NCBI GenBank assembly: GCA_037045145.1
Contig: JBAOIA010000011.1
Location: 806,001 to 870,000, forward strand
DNA length: 64,000 nt
Origin: Bacteroidia bacterium
GTDB lineage: Bacteria > Bacteroidota > Bacteroidia > AKYH767-A > OLB10
Direction of reading: 5' to 3'
Part shown: positions 8,834 through 18,636 of the stretch, in pieces
Position numbering within the stretch: the stretch's first letter is position 1
How the letters are laid out: every line of letters begins with the position of its first letter
Position numbers and translations under genes: made by a program
Notes under the pieces: model-generated
Databases searched by the model: none
Seen by the model: the letters and a program-made list of their open reading frames with translations, nothing else
What the model was told of the DNA's origin: nothing

Positions 8834-9403
8834 ATGTTTAGAGACCCTCTCAACAGACATAATGATAAAGTTTTTGATAAAAATGATATCAATTATAAAG
8901 CGATTTACACGTCTTGTTTTCCTATAGTCAGAAGTATGGTTTTGAAAAACTCTGGATCACTCGATGATGCAAAGGATGTATTTCAAGAAGCTTTAATAGT
9001 TTTATTCCAGCAGTCGGAATTAGACACATTTAAATTGAATGTTTCTAATTGCACCTATTTGTATAGTGTTGCTCGAAATAAATGGCTTAAAATGTTAAAG
9101 CGCAAGTTTAACCATTCTTCGTTAGATGAAGATGAAATAATAAAGGATACAGTAGCATTGGCTGATGATGATGAGTTTAAGCAAAAGCAACGTATGTTAG
9201 TTAAATATATTTCTTCCATGGGCGATCGGTGTCAGCAAATAATATCTTTGTATTTTGAAGGTGTTTCTGGTGAAGTAATCGCAAACAAGTTACAGTTTTC
9301 TTCTTATGACTATTATAGGGTTGCAAAAAACAGATGTATAGAGAATCTTAAGAAAAGGATTCAAGAAGATCCATTATTTAAAGAATTAATTCAGATAAAA
9401 TGA
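8834..9403 (+). CDS. ECF-type sigma-70 family RNA polymerase sigma factor
   Basis: The 189-residue protein has the two ECF regions. Region 2 includes YKAIYTSCFPIVRSMVLKNSGSLDDAKDVFQEALIVLF (about 24-61). Region 4 is a helix-turn-helix around RCQQIISLYFEGVSGEVIANKLQFSSYDYYRVAKNRC (about 133-169). ECF sigma factors redirect RNA polymerase to a small regulon. The gene is on the plus strand between two minus-strand T6SS units and divergent from tssB, so the secretion genes are the obvious candidate regulon. Its stop overlaps the start of the next gene by four bases (ATGA), implying coupling with that small partner. Region 4 is atypical, lacking a clear glycine-rich turn. Confidence 0.85.
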   Translation: MFRDPLNRHNDKVFDKNDINYKAIYTSCFPIVRSMVLKNSGSLDDAKDVFQEALIVLFQQSELDTFKLNVSNCTYLYSVARNKWLKMLKRKFNHSSLDEDEIIKDTVALADDDEFKQKQRMLVKYISSMGDRCQQIISLYFEGVSGEVIANKLQFSSYDYYRVAKNRCIENLKKRIQEDPLFKELIQIK

Positions 9404-9636
9404 GTGATGATTTTAACCTTTTGGATAAGACTATAGAAAATTATCTAAACAACAGACTCCTTGAGTATGATAGAATAGCGTTTGAAAACAAGTTGCAACA
9501 AGATGTTGTGCTTAGAAAGAATGTATTAGAATTAATTGCATTAAAACTACTTTATAATAAAGAACTTTATAATCTACAACAAAAAATTCAAGCAATAGAG
9601 AAGGAGCTTTCTAATGAAAAGTTTTTTGAAGATTAA
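9400..9636 (+). CDS. Small coiled-coil protein coupled to the ECF sigma factor (possible anti-sigma partner)
   Basis: The 78-residue product begins MSDDFNLLDKTIENYLNNRL and is almost all helix, ending with a charged coiled-coil (LYNLQQKIQAIEKELSNEKFF). The start resembles the N-terminal segment of Bacteroidota anti-sigma proteins (an ENYLNNRL-type helix followed by EYDRIAFENKL). It has no membrane segment or zinc-binding HxxxCxxC motif. Its start codon overlaps the sigma stop (ATGA), and its 3' end overlaps the end of convergent clpV by four bases. A soluble anti-sigma or sigma-binding role is inferred from position alone. Confidence 0.6.
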   Translation: MSDDFNLLDKTIENYLNNRLLEYDRIAFENKLQQDVVLRKNVLELIALKLLYNKELYNLQQKIQAIEKELSNEKFFED

Positions 9637-12113
9637 AAAGATTGATTACTCCAAATCAATTCGTTATTAGAATCGATAGAGAGATTTACTTTGTCTCCTT
9701 TTTTAATTTCACCGGAGATTATTTTTTTACTCAGTGGTCGTCTTATTTGATTTCGAATTACACCCGAAATTGGTCTGGCACCATATTTTGGAGTAAATCC
9801 TGATTTTGCCAAATATTCTTTTGCTTTAGCCTCAACCGCCAAATCTATTCCTTGAAGGTTGAGTATTTTTATAAAATTATTAAGTTGAATCTGGAAAATG
9901 TTTAAGACAATTTCTTCTGTTATTGGTGAAAAAGGAACAATTTCTGTCAATCTGGCAAGAAACTCCGGTCTGAAATATCGTGTCATAATTTCCATCAACT
10001 CTGTGGTGCTTGGTATTACCTTTTTGCCAAAACTTTCAACTATAAAATCAGATCCAACATTTGAAGTAAATAGAATTACTGCATTGGAGAAGTCACCTTC
10101 TTTTCCAAGTCTGTCGTGAAGTTTTCCTTCATCCATAATTTGTAAAAACAAATCAAACACAGAAGGGTGGGCTTTCTCAATTTCGTCAAAGAGAACTACA
10201 GCATAAGGCTGCTGTCTGATTTTATTTACTAGCATTCCACCTTCTTCATAACCCACATATCCAGGAGGTGCACCATAAAGCAATGCAGCAGAATGCTCTT
10301 CTTTAAACTCACTCATATCAAATCGAATAATAGAGTTTTCATCGTTAAATAAAAACTCTGCCAATGATTTTGCAAGTTCAGTTTTTCCGGTTCCTGTTGG
10401 ACCTAATAGAAAAAACGATCCAATAGGTTGTCCAGGCTTACTTAAACCAGAACGTGATTCCAATATTGCTTCACAAACTGCTTTTACAGCATGATCTTGC
10501 CCCACAACTCGTTTCTTCAGTAACTCATCCATATTCATCAACTTCTCTTTTTCCTGAGCTTGCAATTTTCCTAAAGGAATACCGGTTTTATGAGCAACAA
10601 TTGCAGCTAAATCGGTTTTTTCAATTGTATCGCGTTTGATGTTTGAAAGCTCTTTGAGTTTGCTTAATATGCTGTTTAAGTGAGTTTGTAATTCTTCGGA
10701 GGTGCTTAATTTAAGTTCATCGGTGTTGTTTTCCAACTGACTTAATAGTACCGAGCTTAATTTACTTTTCAGTAGTTGGGCAATCCATTGAAGCTCTTTT
10801 AATTGATCTTCTTCAGATAGTTTAATTTTTTGTTCTTGTAGCTTACTAAGCTCTTGTTCTATAGAACTGATTCCTTCTGCACTAGTTTCACTCATCATCT
10901 TTATTGCAGACATGGTTCTGTCAATTAAATCAATTGCAGAATCAGGCAAAGAGCGTTCCTTCATATAGCGTTTTGCAAGACGGACAGATTCAAGCACTAC
11001 ACCATCTGCAAGCTTTACTTTGTGGTGTTGTTCAAAATAGGGTACGGTAATATTTAACATTCTCGCAGCAGTATTTTCATCAGGCTCTTCAATTTTTAAT
11101 AATTCAAACAAACGATTAAATGTCTCATCGGATTCAATATGTTTCCGATAATTTTCATTTGTTGTAATACCAATAACAGTAAGATCACCTTTTGATAGTT
11201 CGGGTTTTAGAATATTTGATAATCCCGGGGTTGCTCCGTTTTTATCTAAGAGCGTATGAATGTTATCTATAAATAATATTGCTTTTTCATATTGCTTAAT
11301 ATCATTTATTATGCTCTTCATTCGATCTTCTGCCTCTCCTTTGTAAGAAGCACCTGCGATAAAAGCTCCGGTTTCCAGTTCAAAAACATGTGCATTTTTA
11401 ATATTCTCCGGAACTTTACCTTCAGTTATTAAGAGCACAAATCCATTAACCATTGCTGTTTTACCTACCCCCGGATCACCAGTGATAATTACGTTTGGTT
11501 TGGACCTGCGACCTAATATTTCAGATATCATTCGCACTTCCTTATCTCTACCAATTATTTGCTCTAATTTTCCATCACGAGCTAATGCAGTTTTGTCTAT
11601 ACAAAATTTTGCTAATGCACCTGAATTAACATTTTTTTGTTTGTTATCAATTTTCTTAGTGTTTAAAGCATTTGTCAACTCATTATTTGCTAAATTTTCA
11701 GACATAATTTCTGAAATAGTGATAGGAAATGTTTTAAGTTGATCGTATGAGAATGCAATACCGGGAGTGCAAATTGATCCTAAAATCGAAATCAAATCAA
11801 TTTCATCTTTAGCTAGTTTGATCCGTATATTTTCTGCCTCTTCAAATAATTGCAAGATTTTTTCGTCTCCTGTTGGGGTTTCAACTTTGCTTGCTTTGGG
11901 ATATGATTCAATTCTAACTTCAGCCCAATCTTCCATAAAGTAAAAATCTTTACCGGCATTTTCAAGATATTGCCGTAATGGTAATTCTTTATGCAGAGAC
12001 GCTAATAATAAATGAGCGGCAGAAAAGTTTGAATTAGAATTTTCTTTTGCAAGTGCTTGGGCAATTTGAATGCTTCGTTTAACTTCTTGTGATAGATTGT
12101 CTGTTATGTTCAT
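9633..12113 (-). CDS. clpV: T6SS sheath-disassembly AAA+ ATPase ClpV (TssH)
   Basis: The 826-residue protein has a Clp_N repeat domain (about 1-145), a first AAA domain with Walker A GDPGVGKT (near residue 217), a middle coiled-coil, and a second AAA domain with GPTGTGKT (near 576) and LFDEIEKAH. ClpV unfolds contracted TssB/TssC sheath for recycling. Presence next to tssB/tssC favours ClpV over the general chaperone ClpB, as does its slightly short length (ClpB is about 860). It is the last gene of a ten-gene minus-strand run of envelope proteins, which ties that run to the secretion system. Confidence 0.88.
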   Translation of the reverse strand: MNITDNLSQEVKRSIQIAQALAKENSNSNFSAAHLLLASLHKELPLRQYLENAGKDFYFMEDWAEVRIESYPKASKVETPTGDEKILQLFEEAENIRIKLAKDEIDLISILGSICTPGIAFSYDQLKTFPITISEIMSENLANNELTNALNTKKIDNKQKNVNSGALAKFCIDKTALARDGKLEQIIGRDKEVRMISEILGRRSKPNVIITGDPGVGKTAMVNGFVLLITEGKVPENIKNAHVFELETGAFIAGASYKGEAEDRMKSIINDIKQYEKAILFIDNIHTLLDKNGATPGLSNILKPELSKGDLTVIGITTNENYRKHIESDETFNRLFELLKIEEPDENTAARMLNITVPYFEQHHKVKLADGVVLESVRLAKRYMKERSLPDSAIDLIDRTMSAIKMMSETSAEGISSIEQELSKLQEQKIKLSEEDQLKELQWIAQLLKSKLSSVLLSQLENNTDELKLSTSEELQTHLNSILSKLKELSNIKRDTIEKTDLAAIVAHKTGIPLGKLQAQEKEKLMNMDELLKKRVVGQDHAVKAVCEAILESRSGLSKPGQPIGSFFLLGPTGTGKTELAKSLAEFLFNDENSIIRFDMSEFKEEHSAALLYGAPPGYVGYEEGGMLVNKIRQQPYAVVLFDEIEKAHPSVFDLFLQIMDEGKLHDRLGKEGDFSNAVILFTSNVGSDFIVESFGKKVIPSTTELMEIMTRYFRPEFLARLTEIVPFSPITEEIVLNIFQIQLNNFIKILNLQGIDLAVEAKAKEYLAKSGFTPKYGARPISGVIRNQIRRPLSKKIISGEIKKGDKVNLSIDSNNELIWSNQSF

Positions 12114-12127
12114 ATTGTAAGAATTAA

Positions 12128-14605
12128 TCAGCGATTATAGATTAAATCGCCAGGAGTTTTAGATAATGTTTTATTGATATTGAAATAGGATACTAAAACA
12201 GTTATTGCAATTATAAATAAAAGTAAAAGACCAGTTGAGATATCTATAAGTATAAAATAATTGGTAAGTTCTTCAAGGTTAAATCGAGCTTTAAAAAAGG
12301 AGTTTATGATTATACCTAAAATCCAGGAAAGTAATAGTGCACTGAAGATTCCAGAAAAAATAAATCGTAGCATTATGGTAAGATAAATTTTGGTTGCTTC
12401 TTTATTTGAAAGTCCAAAGGCTTTATAAGTTCCCAAATTCATTTTAATTTTATTCAGATGATTGCGAAGTAGATTTGATATAAATAGGCTAATGGATAAA
12501 ACTGCAAAAACAATTAATAAAAAAGTAATGATCAAGGTAATATTCATTAAATATAAAAAATTTTTTTTGTCTTTGACTTTAGCAGTGTCTAATTCAATAA
12601 CATTTGATTGCTCGCCTTCATCTCCACTATTTAGTTCACTACTAAAATAATTTGCAAAGTCTTCAACATGGTCAAGACTGCCAAAATTAATACTCAAATA
12701 GTCATACTTGTAAATTTTACCTTCACTATTAAATAGAGCATAATCTAATATTCGTGTGATTTGAGTTTTGTTTTCTTTGAAAAATGAAATAGATTTGATT
12801 TTAGAATCTAAAGAGTCTGTGATGGTGTAATTTTCTGGCAATTCATTTAGTTCAACAGATAGGAGATAACCAGATTGATAAAAATATTCACAAGTGTCGA
12901 TAGATATTGAAATATCATTTCTTTCTTTTTCAGTTAATATTTTTTCAATTTGAATTTTAGCCTGTTCTACCAACTTATTATCACCTTCAACAAAGTACAA
13001 GATTTTTTTACGATTATCACCAGAAAAATCAAATCTATTATCAGTTGGTGCAATATAGGCTTTGTAAAAGGTTTCAGTGCTGATAAATTTATTTTTGTTT
13101 GGAAGATCTTGAATTATGGCTCGTATAGGAACAGGAGCTTTAAATTTCTTATTTGGATTAATATCCAAATCTTGCTCATTATTATCAATATAAATCACAC
13201 AAGTATTCTCAGGGTAATTTAAATAATTTAATAATTGTTTAGTAACTACAATGCCTATGTCTTCTTGACTTTTAAAGTCTTTGTTTCCTTGAAGAAAGTT
13301 TTTACTTCCAAATATGTCTGTTTTTATTGGGTCAGGATGCCCATCTATGTCATCCATTAAAAGTCGGCCTTTGATATATTTTACTTCATCAGTGGGAGCA
13401 TTATTGGATTTATCAAACGCGTATATTGGAAGTGTGAATTCCTTGTAGGAAGTAACACTTTTAATATTATACTTTTGTTTTACCGTTTTTTCATTTAAAC
13501 TTGTTACAAACTCTTGTACTCTTTCAGATTCTCCCTTAGAAGCAGGTATCATCACCGCCAACCAATTGATAAAAGCATCATTGCGTTTTTTATTCAAATA
13601 TTCTAAGGCACCATTTGAAAAGCCAACTGCTATGAATGTTAGAACAAGAATGGATACTAAGAAGAGCCAGTTTATATTTCGTGCACCGTATAATACAACT
13701 GACTCTTTCTTAAGAAATAATTGACGATAGCTATCATATTTGTCGGGATTAATACTTTCTTTTACTTCTTGCCCCGATTTTTTCTCAGAGACAAATTTTG
13801 AGATCAGTGAGTTTTTAAATTTTTGTTGGTCAGAAGCTGTCATTGTTAACCAATGATTGCTATCATAAATATGTTCTTTTAAAATTTCGCCATATCCGCC
13901 AGCATTTTGGGTTAATAGGACAATTCTATCGGCAAAGCGTAAAGCAAGGTTTACATCATGTGAAACAATAATTGCAGTTCGGTTCGTGCCTATATTCTGT
14001 TTTATCATTAGCATCAACTCACTGGCGTTAACTTCATCAAGATTGCCAGTAGGCTCATCGCAAAGTAATACACTGAATTGATTATTTAATGCCCTTACAA
14101 AAGATACACGCTGACGTTGTCCACCGGATAGATTAACAGCAACAGTATTATAGTTTACTACTGATGAAGGTAGGCCTATCTGATTCATTAATTTTTTTGC
14201 ATTCTCGATAATCTGACTCTTTTTCTCACCGCCTTTAATCATTTGTGATAGGCAGATGTTTTCATAAGCTGTGAAGTTATCCATCAGATTTGTGTTCTGA
14301 AAAATAAAACTCAGCTTTTCTTTTCTTAAATCATTAATTTTTTCTTGATGCCCTTTTTGCCAAAGCTCAGCGAAGTCATATTGGGATTGGGTGTCATTCC
14401 ACAAGATATGCCCTGAAGCGATAGTATTATTCATTAGTCCCAATGTTTCAAGCAAGGTGCTTTTTCCGCTGCCGCTAGAACCAAGTAAAAAAATAATTTC
14501 CCCTTTTTCAATTTCTAAATGGTCAATGGATAACACTTTATCACTTGGTTCAAGTGAATAGCTGCAAATCAGTTTATCAATTTTTATTAGCGTGTTATCG
14601 TTCAT
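12128..14605 (-). CDS. Fused ABC ATPase and MacB/FtsX-like permease
   Basis: Residues 1-240 form an ABC ATPase with Walker A GSSGSGKST, signature NLSGGQRQR and Walker B LLCDEPTGNLDE. A first membrane segment follows near 310-330 (WLFLVSILVLTFIAVGF), then a large periplasmic domain to about 690, and three C-terminal membrane segments typical of FtsX/MacB. MacB and FtsEX-type transporters are mechanotransmitters acting on periplasmic partners rather than classical channels. It sits 14 bases before clpV and 5 bases after the vWA-like gene. A role in T6SS envelope assembly or local wall remodelling is inferred; I know of no core T6SS gene of this type. Confidence 0.8.
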   Translation of the reverse strand: MNDNTLIKIDKLICSYSLEPSDKVLSIDHLEIEKGEIIFLLGSSGSGKSTLLETLGLMNNTIASGHILWNDTQSQYDFAELWQKGHQEKINDLRKEKLSFIFQNTNLMDNFTAYENICLSQMIKGGEKKSQIIENAKKLMNQIGLPSSVVNYNTVAVNLSGGQRQRVSFVRALNNQFSVLLCDEPTGNLDEVNASELMLMIKQNIGTNRTAIIVSHDVNLALRFADRIVLLTQNAGGYGEILKEHIYDSNHWLTMTASDQQKFKNSLISKFVSEKKSGQEVKESINPDKYDSYRQLFLKKESVVLYGARNINWLFLVSILVLTFIAVGFSNGALEYLNKKRNDAFINWLAVMIPASKGESERVQEFVTSLNEKTVKQKYNIKSVTSYKEFTLPIYAFDKSNNAPTDEVKYIKGRLLMDDIDGHPDPIKTDIFGSKNFLQGNKDFKSQEDIGIVVTKQLLNYLNYPENTCVIYIDNNEQDLDINPNKKFKAPVPIRAIIQDLPNKNKFISTETFYKAYIAPTDNRFDFSGDNRKKILYFVEGDNKLVEQAKIQIEKILTEKERNDISISIDTCEYFYQSGYLLSVELNELPENYTITDSLDSKIKSISFFKENKTQITRILDYALFNSEGKIYKYDYLSINFGSLDHVEDFANYFSSELNSGDEGEQSNVIELDTAKVKDKKNFLYLMNITLIITFLLIVFAVLSISLFISNLLRNHLNKIKMNLGTYKAFGLSNKEATKIYLTIMLRFIFSGIFSALLLSWILGIIINSFFKARFNLEELTNYFILIDISTGLLLLFIIAITVLVSYFNINKTLSKTPGDLIYNR

Positions 14606-14610
14606 GCATT

Positions 14611-17040
14611 TTAATCTTTTAATAAATCGGGTCTAATATGGAAAATGTTTTCAGGAACCCAATAAAATGTTTCATCATCTTGATCCATTTTGTACATTGG
14701 ATTTTTAGAAAGTTTTTTTAATTCTAATCCCATATTAATAAAAACCTTTTTAAGTTTTTCAATATCTTCATCAGAGGTTTTTTTGCTATCTTCTAAATCA
14801 TTGATTGTTTTTTTGAAAAGGGGGTTGTTATTAGGTGGTAAACTAGTGATTAATTTTAAAAAATCATTTGAACTGAATTTATCTAGCTTTTTAGCATCTA
14901 CATTACCTCCTTTATACACTGTAATAATGTCTTTATATGCATTGATAAGTCCAGTTCTTTGACTTTCTGAAGAGCCTTCTCGTAATTTATCAAAGACTTC
15001 AGTCATTCGTTGAAATTCTCTATTACTTAAAAAAAGATTACGTATAAGCAGTTGTTCTGTTAACTTGGGTGTTTTAAGGGGAGCGTAAGCTTGTATAAAT
15101 AATTGAAAATTATTTTCATTTACCAATTTTTCACTAATGTTATCCGGAATATCTAAGTTTTTAAGCATCAGTAATAAGCGTTTTCTGTCTTCATCTGTAA
15201 AATCAGAAGCAGACCTTGCTCCAATTGTTGTTTCATCATACAAACTGAGAAATGTTTGAACTTTATCATTAATTTCAGAAAATAGCCTTTTAAGTTTTTT
15301 GTTTATTTCGGCTACAGAAAAAACTTGTCCTTTATCTTTGGTGTATAATGCCCCTGGAATTGCTGAATTGACTAAAACATAATCATTGTCGAGCTCTTCC
15401 AACCTAGCTCTTTGAATAGTCTTTTTCGTTAGGTGGTAATTGAGTTTTTCGTCAATTGCATTAGACGAATTTTCAAGCAAGTATTTAAAGTCTCTGATAT
15501 AATCATCAAAAATATTCTCACCGGAATTACTAATCTGATATACGTGCATCATAACTTGTTTGTTAATCAGTGCTTGCAATACTTGTTCTTTTCCTGATTT
15601 ATCAATACTGGATGCTGAACCCGAAAAAACAATTATGTTTGTTGTGTTTTCATCATTAAACATTGAACAGGCTGTTTTTAAAGCTTCAAAAATTTGAGAA
15701 CCTGTTTTTTTGTTTATTGGGCAAGGGGGCTTATTACCCTCGCTATTTAATATACTCACAAATGATTCTTTATTTGCTGTTAAAGAAATTTTCTTAAATG
15801 GCTCAACGCCACAGCCGGGGTCGTTAAAAACAATTGCACCTAAACGAAAATCAGACCTTGACCTTTCAGAGTTTCCTATAAATGGATTGTCCATAATTGC
15901 ACGTGCTGTAATTTTAATATGTTCGCGAGAGCTACCATCAAGGACAAATACAATATTGATTTTTAACCTTTGCCGGGCACCAGTTTCATACAGTTTATTG
16001 TACCCTGCCTGATCACGAGCCTTAAAAACAGTTTTATTGGATTTACTTTTAGTATCGGTTATATATCCGGTTTTATATATATTTCTATCCTTGGTTGAGT
16101 CAATTATTGGAAAGCCATAGAAGTAAGGATTGTCCTTAATGTTTTCATCTGATGGGTCTGAATAAAGGAAAAGTAAATTATTTGCAGCAGATCCCTCATT
16201 ACTGAATTTTTTAGCATCTTCAAATGTTTTAAAAAATTTTACATCAATATTTTTTTCTTTTCTTTCAGCAATTGCCTTAAGATCCAGATTGGTTCTTAAA
16301 CACATTGCATTATTCCATAAATGAAGTTGATTAACAGATACCCATCCTAATATATCTACAGTGGCAGACCCTGTATAAGTACTAATTGTTTTAGAAAGTA
16401 AGAATGCACCGTTTTCTTTATCTTCCTTAAACACAAAGAAGTACTGAAACAGCCTTACATCTTTCTCAAGGAGTGTTTCTTTGCTAAACTTAGGATTGTT
16501 ATAAATATCCAGAACCCCTTTTTTTAACAGCGCACTATAATCTCCGTTATCTGGCACTTTTTTTACGGAAATAGCTTTTATCGAATACTTTGTAGATTTA
16601 TCTACCAGACAATTTTGCCAAAGCAATAAATATTTTTTCTTAATCCAGCCTTTTTCATACGCAGTACTTTTAAAGATTGCTTTTCCTCCTTTTATTTCAA
16701 AAGGTAATTCTGCACCATCATATGCTATTAATCTTACAGCATCATCTGTTTCCTGTGCAACAATAAATGCTTCAAGAAAGTTGATAGTTCCAAGCTCTTG
16801 AGTACAATTTTTGTCTGAATAAGTTTTGTTATTTTCCCGATCTGAAAAAACGAACCAAATCGGATCACCGGATTTACTTCTCTCAGCTTTTGCATTTAAA
16901 ATATCACCATTAGGTGTCTTAAAATCAGCCGGCATTCTAATAGCTGTTTTACCTTTTATATTTCCTCCTTCAATAGATTGTGCTAATATTGTAAATGGAG
17001 ATACAAGAAATAAGAAAATCAAATAAAGCTTAGTTATCAT
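14611..17040 (-). CDS. Secreted vWA-like protein, possibly TssR-like
   Basis: The 809-residue protein has a signal peptide (MITKLYLIFLFLVSPFTILA, cleavage probably after AQS). Near residue 365 it contains a vWA-like strand INIVFVLDGSS; the MIDAS motif DxSxS is imperfect (DGSSR). A later strand, NIIVFSGSASS, fits the same fold. The C-terminal third is helical. Bacteroidota T6SS loci encode a large periplasmic protein, TssR, and this could be its counterpart, but I cannot confirm the family. It is co-transcribed with the ABC/FtsX fusion and clpV. It probably lies in the periplasm or at the outer membrane. Confidence 0.6.
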   Translation of the reverse strand: MITKLYLIFLFLVSPFTILAQSIEGGNIKGKTAIRMPADFKTPNGDILNAKAERSKSGDPIWFVFSDRENNKTYSDKNCTQELGTINFLEAFIVAQETDDAVRLIAYDGAELPFEIKGGKAIFKSTAYEKGWIKKKYLLLWQNCLVDKSTKYSIKAISVKKVPDNGDYSALLKKGVLDIYNNPKFSKETLLEKDVRLFQYFFVFKEDKENGAFLLSKTISTYTGSATVDILGWVSVNQLHLWNNAMCLRTNLDLKAIAERKEKNIDVKFFKTFEDAKKFSNEGSAANNLLFLYSDPSDENIKDNPYFYGFPIIDSTKDRNIYKTGYITDTKSKSNKTVFKARDQAGYNKLYETGARQRLKINIVFVLDGSSREHIKITARAIMDNPFIGNSERSRSDFRLGAIVFNDPGCGVEPFKKISLTANKESFVSILNSEGNKPPCPINKKTGSQIFEALKTACSMFNDENTTNIIVFSGSASSIDKSGKEQVLQALINKQVMMHVYQISNSGENIFDDYIRDFKYLLENSSNAIDEKLNYHLTKKTIQRARLEELDNDYVLVNSAIPGALYTKDKGQVFSVAEINKKLKRLFSEINDKVQTFLSLYDETTIGARSASDFTDEDRKRLLLMLKNLDIPDNISEKLVNENNFQLFIQAYAPLKTPKLTEQLLIRNLFLSNREFQRMTEVFDKLREGSSESQRTGLINAYKDIITVYKGGNVDAKKLDKFSSNDFLKLITSLPPNNNPLFKKTINDLEDSKKTSDEDIEKLKKVFINMGLELKKLSKNPMYKMDQDDETFYWVPENIFHIRPDLLKD

Positions 17041-17057
17041 CGTTTTATTTTGTTTTT

Positions 17058-17696
17058 TTAAATTATATAGATTTCAATAGGAAACTCGATATTTAGTTCC
17101 TTATTACAAAAAGTAAATTGCTTTTTCAGTTCGGTTGAGTATTCAGCATTGTCAGTGTAAATATTTATTTTAACTCTAAAATTATTTCCTTGCAAATAGG
17201 ATAAAATTTCATTATACATTAAAAATGGTATAGGTAGTTCATCAATATTATTAATAGCTTTCTTAACAGCATTTGATGATAAGTAAAAATTAAGTTCTAC
17301 ACTTTGTTTTATAAACAATGGATTATCTGTAAGTAATTCGCGTATTACTTTTTTATCAAAATCATAATCGCATGGTTTTGATGGTCTTGAAAAATAGGTA
17401 TTCAACAGGATGGAATTCGGATCCACCAATTTGTTTAAATTATATTCAGTTTTATAGTTATTGCTATTACTAGCGAAGAATAATAAATAATTTTCAGTCC
17501 TACCCTTTAGTTTATGTAAGTTGATTTTTAAGGTGTTTACAAGGTCGTTAGACATTGGTGTATTATCACCGCCTGCACTATTGTCTAAGTAATAGAAAGT
17601 AAAATTATTATATGTTGAAACTTCTGTATTAGCTTGACCTAGTAATACTGTTCTGAACAGAGTACTGATTAAAATAGTAAATATAATTTTTTTCAT
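17058..17696 (-). CDS. Small secreted protein of unknown function
   Basis: The 212-residue product begins with a signal peptide (MKKIIFTILISTLFRTVLLG, then QANTEV). The mature part has alternating strands and helices, for example NFTFYYLDNSAGG, SLNTYFSRPSKPCDYDF-like loops and a C-terminal IEFPIEIYII strand. I recognise no family. The layout, with an early Dx-like strand and later helices, could be a degenerate Rossmann/vWA-type fold like its neighbour, but that is weak. It lies 17 bases upstream of the vWA-like gene and 4 bases downstream of the inner-membrane-anchored gene, so it is part of the same operon. Confidence 0.6.
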   Translation of the reverse strand: MKKIIFTILISTLFRTVLLGQANTEVSTYNNFTFYYLDNSAGGDNTPMSNDLVNTLKINLHKLKGRTENYLLFFASNSNNYKTEYNLNKLVDPNSILLNTYFSRPSKPCDYDFDKKVIRELLTDNPLFIKQSVELNFYLSSNAVKKAINNIDELPIPFLMYNEILSYLQGNNFRVKINIYTDNAEYSTELKKQFTFCNKELNIEFPIEIYII

Positions 17697-17700
17697 AATC

Positions 17701-18621
17701 TTATTGACGTTTAAGGGTTACTTGCATTCCACTTACGCAGTTATGTGAATCTTTTGATGTAATAATTGCGGACTCTACTAAGAAATTATCTGCAATCATA
17801 AATTTTCGAAATCCTTCGATGTTTTTTGTCTTAAATAAACTGCCCTCAACAAATAATTCAATTTTATTTACAGTACAAAACTTTGACGCTACATCAGGCC
17901 ATTTTTCACTGCTGGTTGCTAACATATTTGCATAGTTGACAAAATCCTGAATAAAAACTGATTCATCAAAATTGATTTTTTCTACTTTCGCCTTCTTTAC
18001 CGGAGAAGCTATTGGTGAAAAAATTATTTCTTTTGGTTCTTCTTTAATAACAACTTTTTTCGGTCTGTTAACATTGATTGAGAATGTTGTATCACCTTTG
18101 AAACATTTTCCAATAACTGAGACGGTTATAGTATAAATACCACTCTTTATAAATGTCGTACGAAATTCATTAGCAGTTGACAACTCCTGAGTTTGCTCAA
18201 CTTTCCATTGTATGCTTTTTGTTAATTCTGTTTTATTGGTAAATATACATGGTTCATTTTCTGTTATTGATTCAGGAACAGCTATTAAAGGAATAATACT
18301 TTTAACTGTACAGGGTGGTTTCACATCAATCTCACGGATTTTTTCGCATTTATCATTAATCACAGCTTTAATAATGGCTTTGCCTTCTTGAGTAAATACA
18401 TAGTTAAGTTGAGATGATTTGCCTAAATTCTTATCGTTTATAAACCAGGTGATTTCTTCATCAGACTCACTTTTAATAATGACACTTTCACCAACTTCCG
18501 GCTGTAAATTATTTATTTCTATTTCAGGTATTTCACAATCATGTAATAATATACGCAAACCGATAATAATTCCTAAAAGAATTAAAAGCGCAATAAATAA
18601 TGCAAATATTCGCTTATCCAT
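17701..18621 (-). CDS. Inner-membrane-anchored periplasmic protein with two PKD-like domains
   Basis: A single N-terminal membrane segment (FALFIALLILLGIIIGLRILL, residues 6-26) anchors a 280-residue periplasmic part. Two Ig/PKD-like domains are visible: one around EITWFINDKNLGKSSQLNYVFTQEG and one around KSIQWKVEQTQEL with GIYTITVSVIGKC. A C-terminal alpha/beta domain of about 85 residues follows (FVNYANMLATSSEKWPDV to QVTLKRQ). Bacteroidota T6SS trans-envelope complexes contain single-pass inner-membrane proteins (TssO/TssP), and this is a candidate equivalent, unconfirmed. The gene is tightly packed in the ten-gene operon. Confidence 0.6.
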   Translation of the reverse strand: MDKRIFALFIALLILLGIIIGLRILLHDCEIPEIEINNLQPEVGESVIIKSESDEEITWFINDKNLGKSSQLNYVFTQEGKAIIKAVINDKCEKIREIDVKPPCTVKSIIPLIAVPESITENEPCIFTNKTELTKSIQWKVEQTQELSTANEFRTTFIKSGIYTITVSVIGKCFKGDTTFSINVNRPKKVVIKEEPKEIIFSPIASPVKKAKVEKINFDESVFIQDFVNYANMLATSSEKWPDVASKFCTVNKIELFVEGSLFKTKNIEGFRKFMIADNFLVESAIITSKDSHNCVSGMQVTLKRQ

Positions 18622-18636
18622 ATTTTTTTACTTTTT

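Noticed and set aside
1..12113. Extracellular contractile injection system or phage tail instead of T6SS
   Set aside because: TssB/TssC/ClpV together with VgrG and DUF2169 adaptors fit T6SS; no eCIS baseplate, tail terminator or AAA ATPase of that type is present.
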